From Algoriphagus oliviformis (GTDB lineage Bacteria > Bacteroidota > Bacteroidia > Cytophagales > Cyclobacteriaceae): a stretch of 64,000 nt of DNA. Location: positions 1 through 64,000 of the forward strand of contig NZ_JAFKCT010000002.1 in assembly GCF_017254915.1 (NCBI RefSeq), in the 5' to 3' direction. The notes below the pieces were generated by a model that did not search any database, was not told where the DNA came from, and saw only the letters and a program-made list of their open reading frames with translations. The position numbers and the translations under genes were made by a program. This document shows, in pieces, positions 39,801 through 47,445 of this stretch; position 1 is the stretch's first letter, and every line of letters begins with the position of its first letter.

Positions 39801-42247
39801 CTTACCAGATGATGGTGACGGTGTCCAAGGGCGTAGCGCGATACCTGACTATCCGCAATATCCGGGAGGACGAGCCCGAGACGTCCGATAAAGGCGAAGC
39901 ACCGAAGAAGAAGGAATTGCTGGGCATTTCCATCTTGGCCTTGGCGACTTCCTATGGAGGCTTTTCCAGCGATACTTCCATCCGGTCTATCATTTTGGGA
40001 ATCCAAGAGGCCAACCGCAGCATACGCAAAACCTATCAAAACAAAGTCAAGGTGATCGAGGAAATAGAGATCATCGAGCTCTATCAGGACCGTGCGCTGG
40101 GAATACTCCGAACCGTAAAAAACCTGGAGCAGGACGAAAGCAGGGAGTTCAACATCAGTGTGCCGAGCCTATGTCTCAACCAAAAAATAGGACGGCTGTC
40201 CCGCATTCCGCATGACAACACCTCCGACTGGTGGACTCGCATCAAGGTGACTGAGGAGATGGTGGACGAAGCTTCCAAAACAGGGTTTGGCAGGACCATC
40301 CGCATGGCGCTGGCGACCACCGGGGCCAGCGAAAAGGAAGTGCCGCTGCTGACCAATACCAGAAACATCGAAACGCTGCTGGTGGACATGACCCGGCGAA
40401 ACCAATACGAACCGGAGATCGCCAAAACGATGTTTGAGCAGCTGATCCCATTTGATTTCAAAGAGGATCTGAAGCGCCAGAACAACATCACTTGGGTGCT
40501 GGACAAGAGGACGGCCAATTTTCCCTGGGAAATGCTGCAGGAGGACTTGAACGGAATGCCGCTCTGCATCCACTCGGGGATGGTCAGGCAGCTGGCTACG
40601 ACCGATTTCCGGAGGATTTCGACCACTGTTCAAGACAAAAGGGCCTACGTGGTGGGCGATCCAGACCTGAAGGGCTTCATGGGGCAGCTGAAAGGCGCAG
40701 AACGGGAAGCCAACCATGTGGCGGAAAAGCTCAAGGACGCGGGCTTTGCTTCGGAGGTGTTGATCAACAGCTCTGCCCCGCAGATCATTCTCAAGCTTTT
40801 CTCCCAAAACTACAAGATCATCCACTTGGCTGGGCATGGCGTGTTCAACGCGGATCCCAAAAAGCCCACCGGCATGGTCATCGGGGACGGCTACTTTTTG
40901 ACGCCGAGCGACATTTCCCAGCTGAGCAAGGTGCCGGAGTTCGTCTTTGTCAACTGCTGCTACTTGGGCCACACCGACGCGGGCTCGGAGGAAATGACCC
41001 AAAACCGGAACAAGCTGGCGGCCAACATCGGTACCCAGCTGATCGAGATTGGCGTCAAAGCCGTGATCGTTGCCGGTTGGGCAGTGGACGACAGCGCAGC
41101 CTTTGATTTCTGCAGGAAATTCTACGAGTGTTTCCTTGGCGGCGTCTCCTTTGGGGAGGCGGTGAAGGCTGCTAGAAAGTACGTGTACGAGCAACATCAG
41201 GCACGCACCAATACTTGGGGAGCTTACCAGTGCTATGGAGATCCGTTTTACAAAATCGACGGACCGCTCTCGGGCAGCAAGTCAGGCAGCGGATTCTATC
41301 TTCAGGAGGAAGTGGAGATCGAGCTGTTCAACCTCTGTTTTCAACTGGAGTCAAAAAGTGTCGAGCCTGATGAAGCAGGAAAGAGAATCTGTGACCTGGA
41401 GGAGGGCTTGCTGCAAGCCAACCTTCTCAGTCCTAAAATCCTGGAATACAAGGCGGATGTCTACGCCAAACTGGGCGACTATCTGAATTCCAAAAAAGCC
41501 TACGAGCAGCTCTTTGAGAACGAAAAGGCAGGGTTTAGCTTCAAGGCCATCGAGCAGTATTGCAACATCGCCGGAAAGTACCTGGTCGAGCAAAACGCAA
41601 GAGGGGACGCGAAGGGCAAAAAAGCTGAACTGCTGACAGCCATGGATGATGTCATCCAAAAGCTGCATGGTCTGCTGGCGATAGGCAAAACATCCGAGCG
41701 CTACAGCCTCCTGGGAAGTGCCTACAAGCGAAAGCTGATGCTGCTGCCGGAGAAGGAAAAGGCGCTCTTTACCGAAACGCTGCTGCAATCCGCCAATGCC
41801 TACTACGAGGCGGCAAAAATCAAGGGCCTTTCGGATTCCTACGCCATCAACAACTGCGTGCAACTCGGGAGAATCCATGAGCTGCTGGGAGGGCCGGAGT
41901 TGGTCTTCGAGGATGGCAAGGCGAAGTTGAGTTTGGCCAAGCTGCTCTCCCGATTCAAGCAGTCGGTCAATTCGGTTGCCGGATCCAAAAAGGATTTTTG
42001 GGACTATGCGGCCGAGTCCAACTTGCTCTTGTCCGGCCTGATGCTGTCGTCCAGCGACCACAAGGTCGACCAGGTCAAGACGTCCTATGAAGGACTTTGG
42101 AAGACAGCCGGCAGTCCTTCCAACAAGAAGGCAGAGCTGGAGCATCTGGATATTTTGCTGAAGGGACTGGCACTCTCAAGCGACGAGAAAGGGAAATCCT
42201 TGCATCAGGAGCTGAATAAACTGAGAGGAAGTCTCAACATTTCCTGA
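36848..42247 (+). CDS. Giant hydrolase-hydrolase-CHAT protein
   Basis: A 1,799-residue cytoplasmic protein without signal peptide. Domains in order: N-terminal segment (1-170); first alpha/beta-hydrolase with MFVHGTGSS (His183) and nucleophile elbow LVTHSRGGLVG (Ser249); second hydrolase resembling lecithin-cholesterol acyltransferase-type lipases, with LLPGIMGSNL (from about 525) and MVGHSMGGVLIRDF (Ser625); a segment with VSHGDLSYADYPVLAGHF (from about 902); a CHAT caspase-like domain (about 1165-1470) with His1330 in IIHLAGHGVF and Cys1371 in FVNCCYLGH; and a TPR-like helical C-terminus (about 1490-1799). CHAT peptidases cleave a partner after activation and are known in phage defence. Here protease and lipase units are fused. 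I infer a self-regulated lipase or defence effector; function is unproven. The start gives MSTFKIRLRGQELPKE; the upstream frame is open but unlikely. Confidence 0.85.
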   Translation: MSTFKIRLRGQELPKEISQAEDQAMGYYNISRTFTVESSTRSDVPEQVVELGEDEVLELNFEDNSVWLGDADSIKQIFAKELKRGGDGDEVYLSGQIETDEQDRSLVQTVVIKAAKVFVKNQVIRPGIRQLATKAENSALKFGGKTFEDEGAAALLAVGEDFELTRADLSKAEEGEKYLMFVHGTGSSTLGSFAEMKDTAEWKTMVEAYGKDHLLALQHRTLTCSPLENVLAGLEELPVGITLDLVTHSRGGLVGDLLARFASHAKGFGEAEMKVLKDSEREADLNAIQKIAELIAKKKIKVDRVVRVACPANGTTLASKRLDMFLNVVLNLLGTAIGSVSNPIFATMKELVLASIETKDDVGVLPGLESMNPESPFIKVLNFQGTELEVDSKLIVIAGSSEISISLKSLVVLVGKFFFRGKNDLVVDTASMEFGAKRKAGNVFLYMEETGEIDHIKYFKTPRVRKMIQTGLIGKPEEFVGKSRTDGITFLRGEDRGDLRGGLFLDGGVYSGTKEISGKKPILILLPGIMGSNLRDKEDLLWIKYTRFLLGHLKYLMPSDSDGISADSLIKTSYKRLGEHLEKTYDVVAFPFDWRLGMKDNAAKLNKKIREFIDMGQPIKMVGHSMGGVLIRDFILYHSDTFKELNSRPGFKILFLGSPLGGSYRIPYVLFGRDGIIKLLGKIDITNTSKDLMGVFVNFPGILALLPINKSGKHDFSDRKFWEKLRKASGDESWPIPSEHDLKAFGEYQKLILEKEKDISYENIYYIAGQSRKKKSTISDLEIRDGKLYFDATNQGDESVTWESGIPKAIIAAKHLYYANVTHGALSAEKKIFGAIEDILTQGKTGRLQNALPIGRGDEKSFPAKEEEVFDISEENMVKTLLGIASEGEEREHEAPIQVKVSHGDLSYADYPVLAGHFQFDAILTTERAIDRKLQGELSRLLSLGLYPGPVGTHQVVLTQDLTTDEKNFKGTVVVGFGVPGELTPYQMMVTVSKGVARYLTIRNIREDEPETSDKGEAPKKKELLGISILALATSYGGFSSDTSIRSIILGIQEANRSIRKTYQNKVKVIEEIEIIELYQDRALGILRTVKNLEQDESREFNISVPSLCLNQKIGRLSRIPHDNTSDWWTRIKVTEEMVDEASKTGFGRTIRMALATTGASEKEVPLLTNTRNIETLLVDMTRRNQYEPEIAKTMFEQLIPFDFKEDLKRQNNITWVLDKRTANFPWEMLQEDLNGMPLCIHSGMVRQLATTDFRRISTTVQDKRAYVVGDPDLKGFMGQLKGAEREANHVAEKLKDAGFASEVLINSSAPQIILKLFSQNYKIIHLAGHGVFNADPKKPTGMVIGDGYFLTPSDISQLSKVPEFVFVNCCYLGHTDAGSEEMTQNRNKLAANIGTQLIEIGVKAVIVAGWAVDDSAAFDFCRKFYECFLGGVSFGEAVKAARKYVYEQHQARTNTWGAYQCYGDPFYKIDGPLSGSKSGSGFYLQEEVEIELFNLCFQLESKSVEPDEAGKRICDLEEGLLQANLLSPKILEYKADVYAKLGDYLNSKKAYEQLFENEKAGFSFKAIEQYCNIAGKYLVEQNARGDAKGKKAELLTAMDDVIQKLHGLLAIGKTSERYSLLGSAYKRKLMLLPEKEKALFTETLLQSANAYYEAAKIKGLSDSYAINNCVQLGRIHELLGGPELVFEDGKAKLSLAKLLSRFKQSVNSVAGSKKDFWDYAAESNLLLSGLMLSSSDHKVDQVKTSYEGLWKTAGSPSNKKAELEHLDILLKGLALSSDEKGKSLHQELNKLRGSLNIS

Positions 42248-42394
42248 CCATTTTGGAGGAGGCTGTGAAAAAGCCTTCGGATCTGGTAGGCAATTTTTAT
42301 CTTTCGCCAGTCGATCGCAATGACCTCCGACTTGCAAGAGCCCGCTATCAGGGATCTTGTGCAAAGGCGGTTTTGACCCGACTCCGCGGCGCTG

Positions 42395-42410
42395 GGTGAC
42401 AATAGTCACC
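42395..42410 (+). promoter_or_regulatory. Operator palindrome GTGAC-N4-GTCAC upstream of crp
   Basis: Perfect inverted repeat GGTGAC-AATA-GTCACC. It is the same type (GTRAC-N4-GTYAC) as the site at 44038-44051 in front of tauE. Its centre is 29.5 bp before a GACTTTTG box (42432-42439), a one-base variant of the -7 consensus, and 54 bp before the crp start codon. The placement fits a class II activator site near -41, or autoregulation. Confidence 0.7.
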
Positions 42411-42456
42411 TCGACACTGCCTTGAAGTATCGACTTTTGGCAACACTCGAAAAACT

Positions 42457-43113
42457 ATGACCCCTGAACTATTACGGGAAGCCTTTCCCCACTTTACCGA
42501 TCCCCACCTGATCCAAGCGATTCTCAAGCAGGGCCAGCTGATGAATCTGCCGGCAGGCAAGGTGCTGATGGAGCCTGGACAGTTTATCAAGGCAGTCCCA
42601 CTGGTGGTGTCAGGCTCGGTGAAAATCCTCAGGATGGATGAAGAGGGAAAAGAGCTTTTTCTGTACTACCTGGATCCCGGCGAGACCTGCGCTCTCTCCC
42701 TTACTTGCTGCTCCGCTTCCAAGCCCAGCGAGATCAAGGCTGTGGTGGAGGAGGACGCGCAGATGATTTTCATTCCGATCCAGACCCACGAGCGTTTTTC
42801 CGATGAGTACAAGCAATGGAAGGATTTTGTCTCCACGACCTACCAATATCGATTCCAAGAACTCTTGGTCGCGCTGGATGCGGTGGCCTTCAAGCGTATG
42901 GATGAGCGGCTGATGCGCTATCTGGTGACCAAAATGAAGCAGCACAAGGCCAATGAGCTCCACACCACCCATCAGGAAATCGCCAATGAACTGGGTACGT
43001 CTAGGGAGGTCGTGTCGCGGCTCCTCAAGCAGCTGGAAAAGAAAAAGTGGATCGAACTCGGTAGGAACATCATCTACATTCGCGATGATTTTGAGGAATT
43101 GATCAGTAGGTAG
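42457..43113 (+). CDS. Crp/Fnr-family transcriptional regulator
   Basis: A 218-residue regulator with an N-terminal cNMP-binding-like barrel (about 25-115) and a C-terminal winged helix (about 150-215, helix-turn-helix TTHQEIANELGTSREVVSRLLKQLEKKKW). The effector domain holds three cysteines in DPGETCALSLTCCSAS, unlike cAMP-type pockets, which usually carry an Arg-Ser phosphate-binding motif. That Cys cluster suggests thiol, persulfide or metal sensing; this is inference. A palindrome upstream suggests self-control. Its stop is 2 bp from the convergent universal stress gene. Confidence 0.9.
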   Translation: MTPELLREAFPHFTDPHLIQAILKQGQLMNLPAGKVLMEPGQFIKAVPLVVSGSVKILRMDEEGKELFLYYLDPGETCALSLTCCSASKPSEIKAVVEEDAQMIFIPIQTHERFSDEYKQWKDFVSTTYQYRFQELLVALDAVAFKRMDERLMRYLVTKMKQHKANELHTTHQEIANELGTSREVVSRLLKQLEKKKWIELGRNIIYIRDDFEELISR

Positions 43114-43115
43114 CG

Positions 43116-43916
43116 CTAGTTCATGATCAGCAGCGGTACGTGGGTGTGGTAGGCCATCTCGATGGACTGGCTTTTTTGGAAAATCTGATCCCAAAGGTTT
43201 TGATGCTGATGGCACATGACCAAGATGATGTTGTCATGCTCTTCCAGATAGAGCTCCAGTCCCTGTGAGGCACTGGCGGCGTAGAAGGTGTGGATCCTCA
43301 CCGCCTTGCCGGGATATTTTTTCTGTAGATAGCCTTCCAGTCCCATTACTGCCAGTCCTTCTTTGAAATCGGCGTTGGTCTGCACATGCAGCACCTCCAG
43401 CGCCAGATCCCATCTTCCGCTCATTTCGACGATCCAGTCTATGAAGCGCTCCTCATGGTTGGCAAATTCCAGGGCCAGGGTGACCTTCCTGATGTTGGTA
43501 AGCTGGGCCCCTGCAGGCACGACGAGAACCGGGCAGCCAGCCTCTCTGACGACACTCACAGTGGTAGAGCCGATCAGGGCTTTTTTGATCCCGCTGGCAC
43601 CCTGGGTACCCATTACGATCAGGGTGGCCTCGCGCTCTTCGGCTATTCGGGCAATATTGATCGAAGGGTTTCCCTCCAAAATCTCATAGTCCATATCCAG
43701 GGTGGCTTCATGCTCCTTCACGGTTTTTTTCAGAAGTTTTTCCCCATCGGTGTACATCGAAGCCAGAGCCGAGGCAGTCTGGGCGGCAAAGTCGTAGGCG
43801 ACATTGACTACGTGGACAAGGGTGATTTTACCGTTTCTTTTGTCCGCGACGGAAATTGCAAACTCCAGCGCCCGGAGGGAGTTTTCGGAAAAGTCCAGTG
43901 GAACGATGATGGTCAT
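43116..43916 (-). CDS. Universal stress protein (tandem UspA domains)
   Basis: A 266-residue protein. The first UspA domain (1-about 140) carries the nucleotide-binding IIVPLDFSENSLRALEFA, VMGTQGASGIKKALIGSTTVSVVREAGCPVLVVP (GxxG-type ATP-binding motif); the second (about 145-266) is degenerate but still has LVMCHQHQNLWDQIFQKSQSIEMAYHTHVPLLIM. Such proteins are induced by stress or starvation. It shares a divergent region with tauE containing the Crp/Fnr-like palindrome, so it may belong to the same regulon. Confidence 0.9.
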   Translation of the reverse strand: MTIIVPLDFSENSLRALEFAISVADKRNGKITLVHVVNVAYDFAAQTASALASMYTDGEKLLKKTVKEHEATLDMDYEILEGNPSINIARIAEEREATLIVMGTQGASGIKKALIGSTTVSVVREAGCPVLVVPAGAQLTNIRKVTLALEFANHEERFIDWIVEMSGRWDLALEVLHVQTNADFKEGLAVMGLEGYLQKKYPGKAVRIHTFYAASASQGLELYLEEHDNIILVMCHQHQNLWDQIFQKSQSIEMAYHTHVPLLIMN

Positions 43917-44037
43917 GGATAGTTGATTTTCACTAAGTTAAGGTTTTATCTCCGTGAAGGAAACTCTAAAGGACGCATTATCAAGGCCTCTTTTGCCGCT
44001 CAGCGGCTGCACCGATGTTTGCGGTTTTTTTCCGATT

Positions 44038-44051
44038 GTAACATTTGTTAC
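44038..44051 (+). promoter_or_regulatory. Operator palindrome GTAAC-N4-GTTAC
   Basis: Perfect inverted repeat GTAAC-ATTT-GTTAC between the divergent usp and tauE genes. It matches the crp site at 42395-42410 in arm length and spacing. Its centre lies 30.5 bp before the tauE -7 box TACTTTTG (44075-44082), the same distance as at the crp gene. This is the expected position of a Crp/Fnr activator near -41.5. Confidence 0.75.
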
Positions 44052-44074
44052 CGCATGGTGCCGGTGGCAGGACT

Positions 44075-44082
44075 TACTTTTG
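44075..44082 (+). promoter_or_regulatory. Putative -7 box of tauE
   Basis: TACTTTTG matches the Bacteroidota -7 consensus TAnnTTTG exactly; the start codon of tauE is 24 bp downstream. A clear -33 TTTG is missing, which is usual where an activator at -41 replaces it. Confidence 0.6.
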
Positions 44083-44105
44083 TCAGAGAATCAGAATTAA
44101 AGAAA

Positions 44106-44912
44106 ATGGACATAGTAACCTTGTTGGGCTTTGCCGCAGCTGTGATGATCGGAGTCAGTTTGGGACTGATAGGAGGGGGAGGGTCTATCCTTACAGTGCC
44201 GGTGTTGGTGTACATTCTGGGCGTCGATCCGGTTTTGGCCACTGCCTATTCCCTCTTTGTGGTCGGATCCACCTCGCTGGTCGGTGCCGGGACCTTTATG
44301 AAAAAAGGCCTTGTCGACTATCGGACTGCGGTGGTCTTTGCGATTCCCTCTTTTGTCGCCGTGTTTTTGACCAGGAAGTTCCTCGTTCCCGCACTCCCTG
44401 ATCCTCTTTTTTCACTGGGAGAAAACCACGTGACCAAGAGCGTGGGAATCATGGTCTTTTTCGCCCTCATCATGCTGGCGGCCTCGATTTCCATGATCCG
44501 CAACAAGGAATGTGTGGATTGCGATGAAAATGAGAAGGTACGGTTCAATTTCCCGATGATTGCGCTGGAAGGCTCGGTGGTGGGACTGATCACGGGTATC
44601 GTCGGCGCAGGCGGAGGCTTTCTGATCATCCCGGCCTTGGTGCTGCTGGCTAGATTGCCGATGAAGATGGCCGTGGGAACCTCGCTTTTGATCATTGCCG
44701 CCAAGTCCCTGATCGGATTTTTGGGTGACGTGGCTACCCAGTCCATTGATTGGAACATGCTGCTGATCTTCACTGGGCTCTCCATTGCGGGAATATTCAT
44801 CGGCAGCTCCCTTTCCAAAAAAATAGACGAGAAGGCCCTTAAAAAGGGATTTGGTTGGTTTGTGCTGATCATGGGGATCTACATCATAGGAAAGGAACTG
44901 ATGTCATTGTAA
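44106..44912 (+). CDS. TauE/SafE-family sulfite/sulfonate exporter
   Basis: A 268-residue membrane protein with about eight helices and two GGGGS-type glycine motifs (LIGGGGSILTVPVLVYILGV and VGAGGGFLIIPALVLL), the hallmark of TauE/SafE, which exports sulfite or other small sulfur anions. The loop KECVDCDENEKV has two cysteines. The start was set at MDIVTLLGFAAAV. Being placed beside a cysteine-rich Crp/Fnr regulator suggests a role in sulfur-compound stress. A terminator follows. Confidence 0.88.
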   Translation: MDIVTLLGFAAAVMIGVSLGLIGGGGSILTVPVLVYILGVDPVLATAYSLFVVGSTSLVGAGTFMKKGLVDYRTAVVFAIPSFVAVFLTRKFLVPALPDPLFSLGENHVTKSVGIMVFFALIMLAASISMIRNKECVDCDENEKVRFNFPMIALEGSVVGLITGIVGAGGGFLIIPALVLLARLPMKMAVGTSLLIIAAKSLIGFLGDVATQSIDWNMLLIFTGLSIAGIFIGSSLSKKIDEKALKKGFGWFVLIMGIYIIGKELMSL

Positions 44913-45018
44913 GGGGATGGGAAATAGGAAGTTCGTGTCGTTTTTGAATGATCTATGAAGAAAATTCGTCCGTCGTATTGCTTCAGCATAGAATCAACGC
45001 CGGAAAATCCTCCAAATC

Positions 45019-45046
45019 AGCCCGCAGGAATTGCGGGCTTTTTTTT
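45019..45046 (+). terminator. Rho-independent terminator of tauE
   Basis: Stem AGCCCGCA / TGCGGGCT with a GGAAT loop and a run of eight T residues, about 107 bp beyond the tauE stop. Confidence 0.85.
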
Positions 45047-45109
45047 GTCCCAGCTCGATCCGATCTGGATTTCTACTTCGTAGATGGCCAAAGAACAAAC
45101 TTTGCGTCC

Positions 45110-46624
45110 ATGAAAAACTTAAAATTCTTTCCACTTGCGGCGGCTTTGCTGGCCTCCGCTTTTCTGTTTTCCTGCAACGAGGACGACGACATGCCAATGA
45201 TGGACAGTCCTGAGATGACTCCGGAGGTCAATTTTACTGCCTTGGCAGAGGGAAATCTGCTGCTCTATTTTGAGGGTGGCAACCTCAGCACTCCCTCCAA
45301 GACCGTCAACATCACCGGCCTTGCCTCTGGGGAGTCCATCATTTCGGTTGATTATCGGCCTGCCACTGGGCAATTGTACGGCTTGAGCTCCGGAAGTAGG
45401 ATCTACTTTATCAACGAAAACTCTGGAGCGGCGACCGCCTTGGGAGCGGCGGCGTTTTCGCCAGCAGTGGAGGGAGACCGGGCATCTATCGACTTCAATC
45501 CCACGGTGGATAGGCTAAGACTCGTCACGGAAAGTGGACAAAATCTCCGCCTTCATCCCGAAACGGGCGTCGTAGTGGCGACAGACGGTAGGATCAATGG
45601 GGGCACGAGTCCGAAAATCGGCGCTGTAGCTTATACCAACAGTATGTCGGGTGCCACCTCGACAGTTCTTTTTGATATAGATCTTTCCAGCGACAAGCTG
45701 TATCAGCAAGTGCCTCCCAACGATGGAGGACTGGTGGAAGTAGGGGATCTGGGCATCGATATGGAGGGATCGGTTGATCTGGATATCCTGCCGGACAATT
45801 CCCTGGCCTTGGCGGTAAACCGATCTGACATGGACACTCGTCTGTATTCCATCGATCTGGCCAGCGGCAAGGCTACTTGGGTAGGGGTCTTTTCCCAGCC
45901 TGTGATCAGCTTGGCTTTCAAAACCAACCCGATCGCCTATGCGGCTGATGCCGGGGGAATGTTCTACCGGTTCAATCCGACCAGTTCCCAGTCTACCTCG
46001 GTGGCATTTCAGGGCTTGGCAACGGGTGAAAAAATCGTCGGTCTCGACTATCGCCCTGCCAATGGACAGTTGCTTGCCATTTCGTCCAGAAGCCAGCTGT
46101 ATGCCGTCAATCCTTCGAATGGCATGCTGACTGCTATCGGCAGCCCGCTCGCTCCGCTGATGGAAGGGGATATTGCCGGATTTGACTTCAATCCCACCGT
46201 GGATAGGATCAGGCTGGTGACCAGCACTGGCCAAAACCTACGCCTTCATCCCGATCTGGGAACCGTGGTAGCGACCGACGGAAGGCTGAATCCCGGTACT
46301 CCCATGGTCTCTGCGGCTGCCTATGCAAACAATATCGCTGGAGCTGCCACGACTACCCTTTTCGTGATTGACCATTTCACGGGCACACTCTTTACGCAGA
46401 TTCCACCAAATGACGGCGTTTTGGTGCCAGTAGGCTCCCTAGGATTGAGTATCAGCTCCCAAAACGGCTTTGATATTGGCGGGACTTCGGGAAGCGCATT
46501 TGCGGTCTTGAATTCCGGCACTGCTGCTGGGGTTTACGGGATCAATTTGACGACTGGTGCGGCCACCAAAATTTCTGACTTGAACTTCTCCCCAGTTGCG
46601 ATGACTGTCGGACTGGGCTTTTGA
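45110..46624 (+). CDS. Lipoprotein with two DUF4394 domains
   Basis: A 504-residue lipoprotein (lipobox LFSC, Cys22) made of two tandem copies of DUF4394. Each copy carries the same landmarks: G-x-x-I-x-x-x-DYRPA-x-GQL-x-x-x-SSxS, FNPTVDR(L/I)RLVT-x-(S/T)GQNLRLHP, VATDGR(I/L)N and QxPPNDG. The copies begin near residues 35 and 275. The family is beta-propeller-like and its function is not known to me. A linker of acidic residues (DDDMPMMDSPEMTPE) follows the lipid anchor. It is likely surface- or periplasm-exposed. Confidence 0.88.
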   Translation: MKNLKFFPLAAALLASAFLFSCNEDDDMPMMDSPEMTPEVNFTALAEGNLLLYFEGGNLSTPSKTVNITGLASGESIISVDYRPATGQLYGLSSGSRIYFINENSGAATALGAAAFSPAVEGDRASIDFNPTVDRLRLVTESGQNLRLHPETGVVVATDGRINGGTSPKIGAVAYTNSMSGATSTVLFDIDLSSDKLYQQVPPNDGGLVEVGDLGIDMEGSVDLDILPDNSLALAVNRSDMDTRLYSIDLASGKATWVGVFSQPVISLAFKTNPIAYAADAGGMFYRFNPTSSQSTSVAFQGLATGEKIVGLDYRPANGQLLAISSRSQLYAVNPSNGMLTAIGSPLAPLMEGDIAGFDFNPTVDRIRLVTSTGQNLRLHPDLGTVVATDGRLNPGTPMVSAAAYANNIAGAATTTLFVIDHFTGTLFTQIPPNDGVLVPVGSLGLSISSQNGFDIGGTSGSAFAVLNSGTAAGVYGINLTTGAATKISDLNFSPVAMTVGLGF

Positions 46625-46649
46625 TATATTGTTGGGTTAGTGGGTTCCA

Positions 46650-46680
46650 AAGGCTGGGTCGTGTGACCCAGCCTTTTTTT
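46650..46680 (+). terminator. Rho-independent terminator
   Basis: Stem AAGGCTGGGTC / GACCCAGCCTT with a 4-nt loop GTGT and a T-run; it ends the DUF4394 gene. Confidence 0.9.
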
Positions 46681-46718
46681 GTTGGCTAGGAAAAAATTGG
46701 CCTTTTTGCCTACTCGGT

Positions 46719-47366
46719 TTAGCGATAGGCTCCGATGTAGAATGCCAGCCAAAGAAAGAGCGGGACAAAGTAGGCAATCAAGACTACCAGGGTGCTTTCC
46801 TCCAAGCTTCTCCTACTGATCGCATGGTAGCCCAATACCCAAAAAACACCGTAGATGAGTTCAAACAGGTTCAGCACCGAAAGGGGATAGTGGTATTTGA
46901 CGTCCACATTGCTTGGGCCGACGATCCAGAGGGCTGAGAGCGGCTCAAAATTCTGGATGTCAAAATAGGTCACGCTCCCGGAAGGATTCATGTAGACCAA
47001 AAGGCGGAGGAGTTCGGGGAAAATAAAGACCAGTTCCGCCACCAGTGCAAATTGCCAAAGAGACTTGAAGTTGGCCTTGTAGCCGATCATCAGGCCTATG
47101 GACCAAAAAAGAAACGCGATGACGGTGAATTTCCAAAGCAGCGCGAAAGGCGTCCATAAATAATTGAGCACGTTGAAGATATGGAAAAACATCAGGCCGC
47201 CCTGCTGGTCGATGCTCTCGTAGTCGGGTATGGACTCCAGGACGAGCACGTTGGTCAAATATCTGATTACCAAAAAAATAAGTACAAGAGTGAAAAAATA
47301 CACGCGTTTGTCGAAATCAATCAGTTCCTCCAGACGTTGTGCAATCGGTGAAGCAGGTTTTGCCAT
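46719..47366 (-). CDS. Multi-helix membrane protein
   Basis: A 215-residue protein with about five hydrophobic segments (near 22-42, 60-80, 83-110, 150-180, 190-213), and no signal peptide. I do not recognise the family; the topology is like Yip1- or transporter-permease-type small membrane proteins. It is divergent from the TPR gene at 47446. Confidence 0.6.
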   Translation of the reverse strand: MAKPASPIAQRLEELIDFDKRVYFFTLVLIFLVIRYLTNVLVLESIPDYESIDQQGGLMFFHIFNVLNYLWTPFALLWKFTVIAFLFWSIGLMIGYKANFKSLWQFALVAELVFIFPELLRLLVYMNPSGSVTYFDIQNFEPLSALWIVGPSNVDVKYHYPLSVLNLFELIYGVFWVLGYHAISRRSLEESTLVVLIAYFVPLFLWLAFYIGAYR

Positions 47367-47415
47367 ATTCCTTTGTTAAAGTAACCAAATCTAAATGTTT
47401 GTTTGGATTTCGCCT

Positions 47416-47423
47416 TAATTTTG
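47416..47423 (+). promoter_or_regulatory. Putative -7 box before the TPR gene
   Basis: TAATTTTG matches TAnnTTTG exactly and is 22 bp before the ATG at 47446. No -33 TTTG lies at the 19-bp spacing. Confidence 0.4.
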
Positions 47424-47445
47424 GATTCCAAACGAAAACAAAGTA

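Noticed and set aside
38441..40039. 532-codon minus-strand ORF inside the CHAT gene
   Set aside because: It overlaps a recognised domain on the plus strand and has no protein-like motifs.
42457..43113. cAMP-binding role for the Crp/Fnr regulator
   Set aside because: The expected Arg-Ser phosphate-binding motif is not seen, while a Cys cluster is present.
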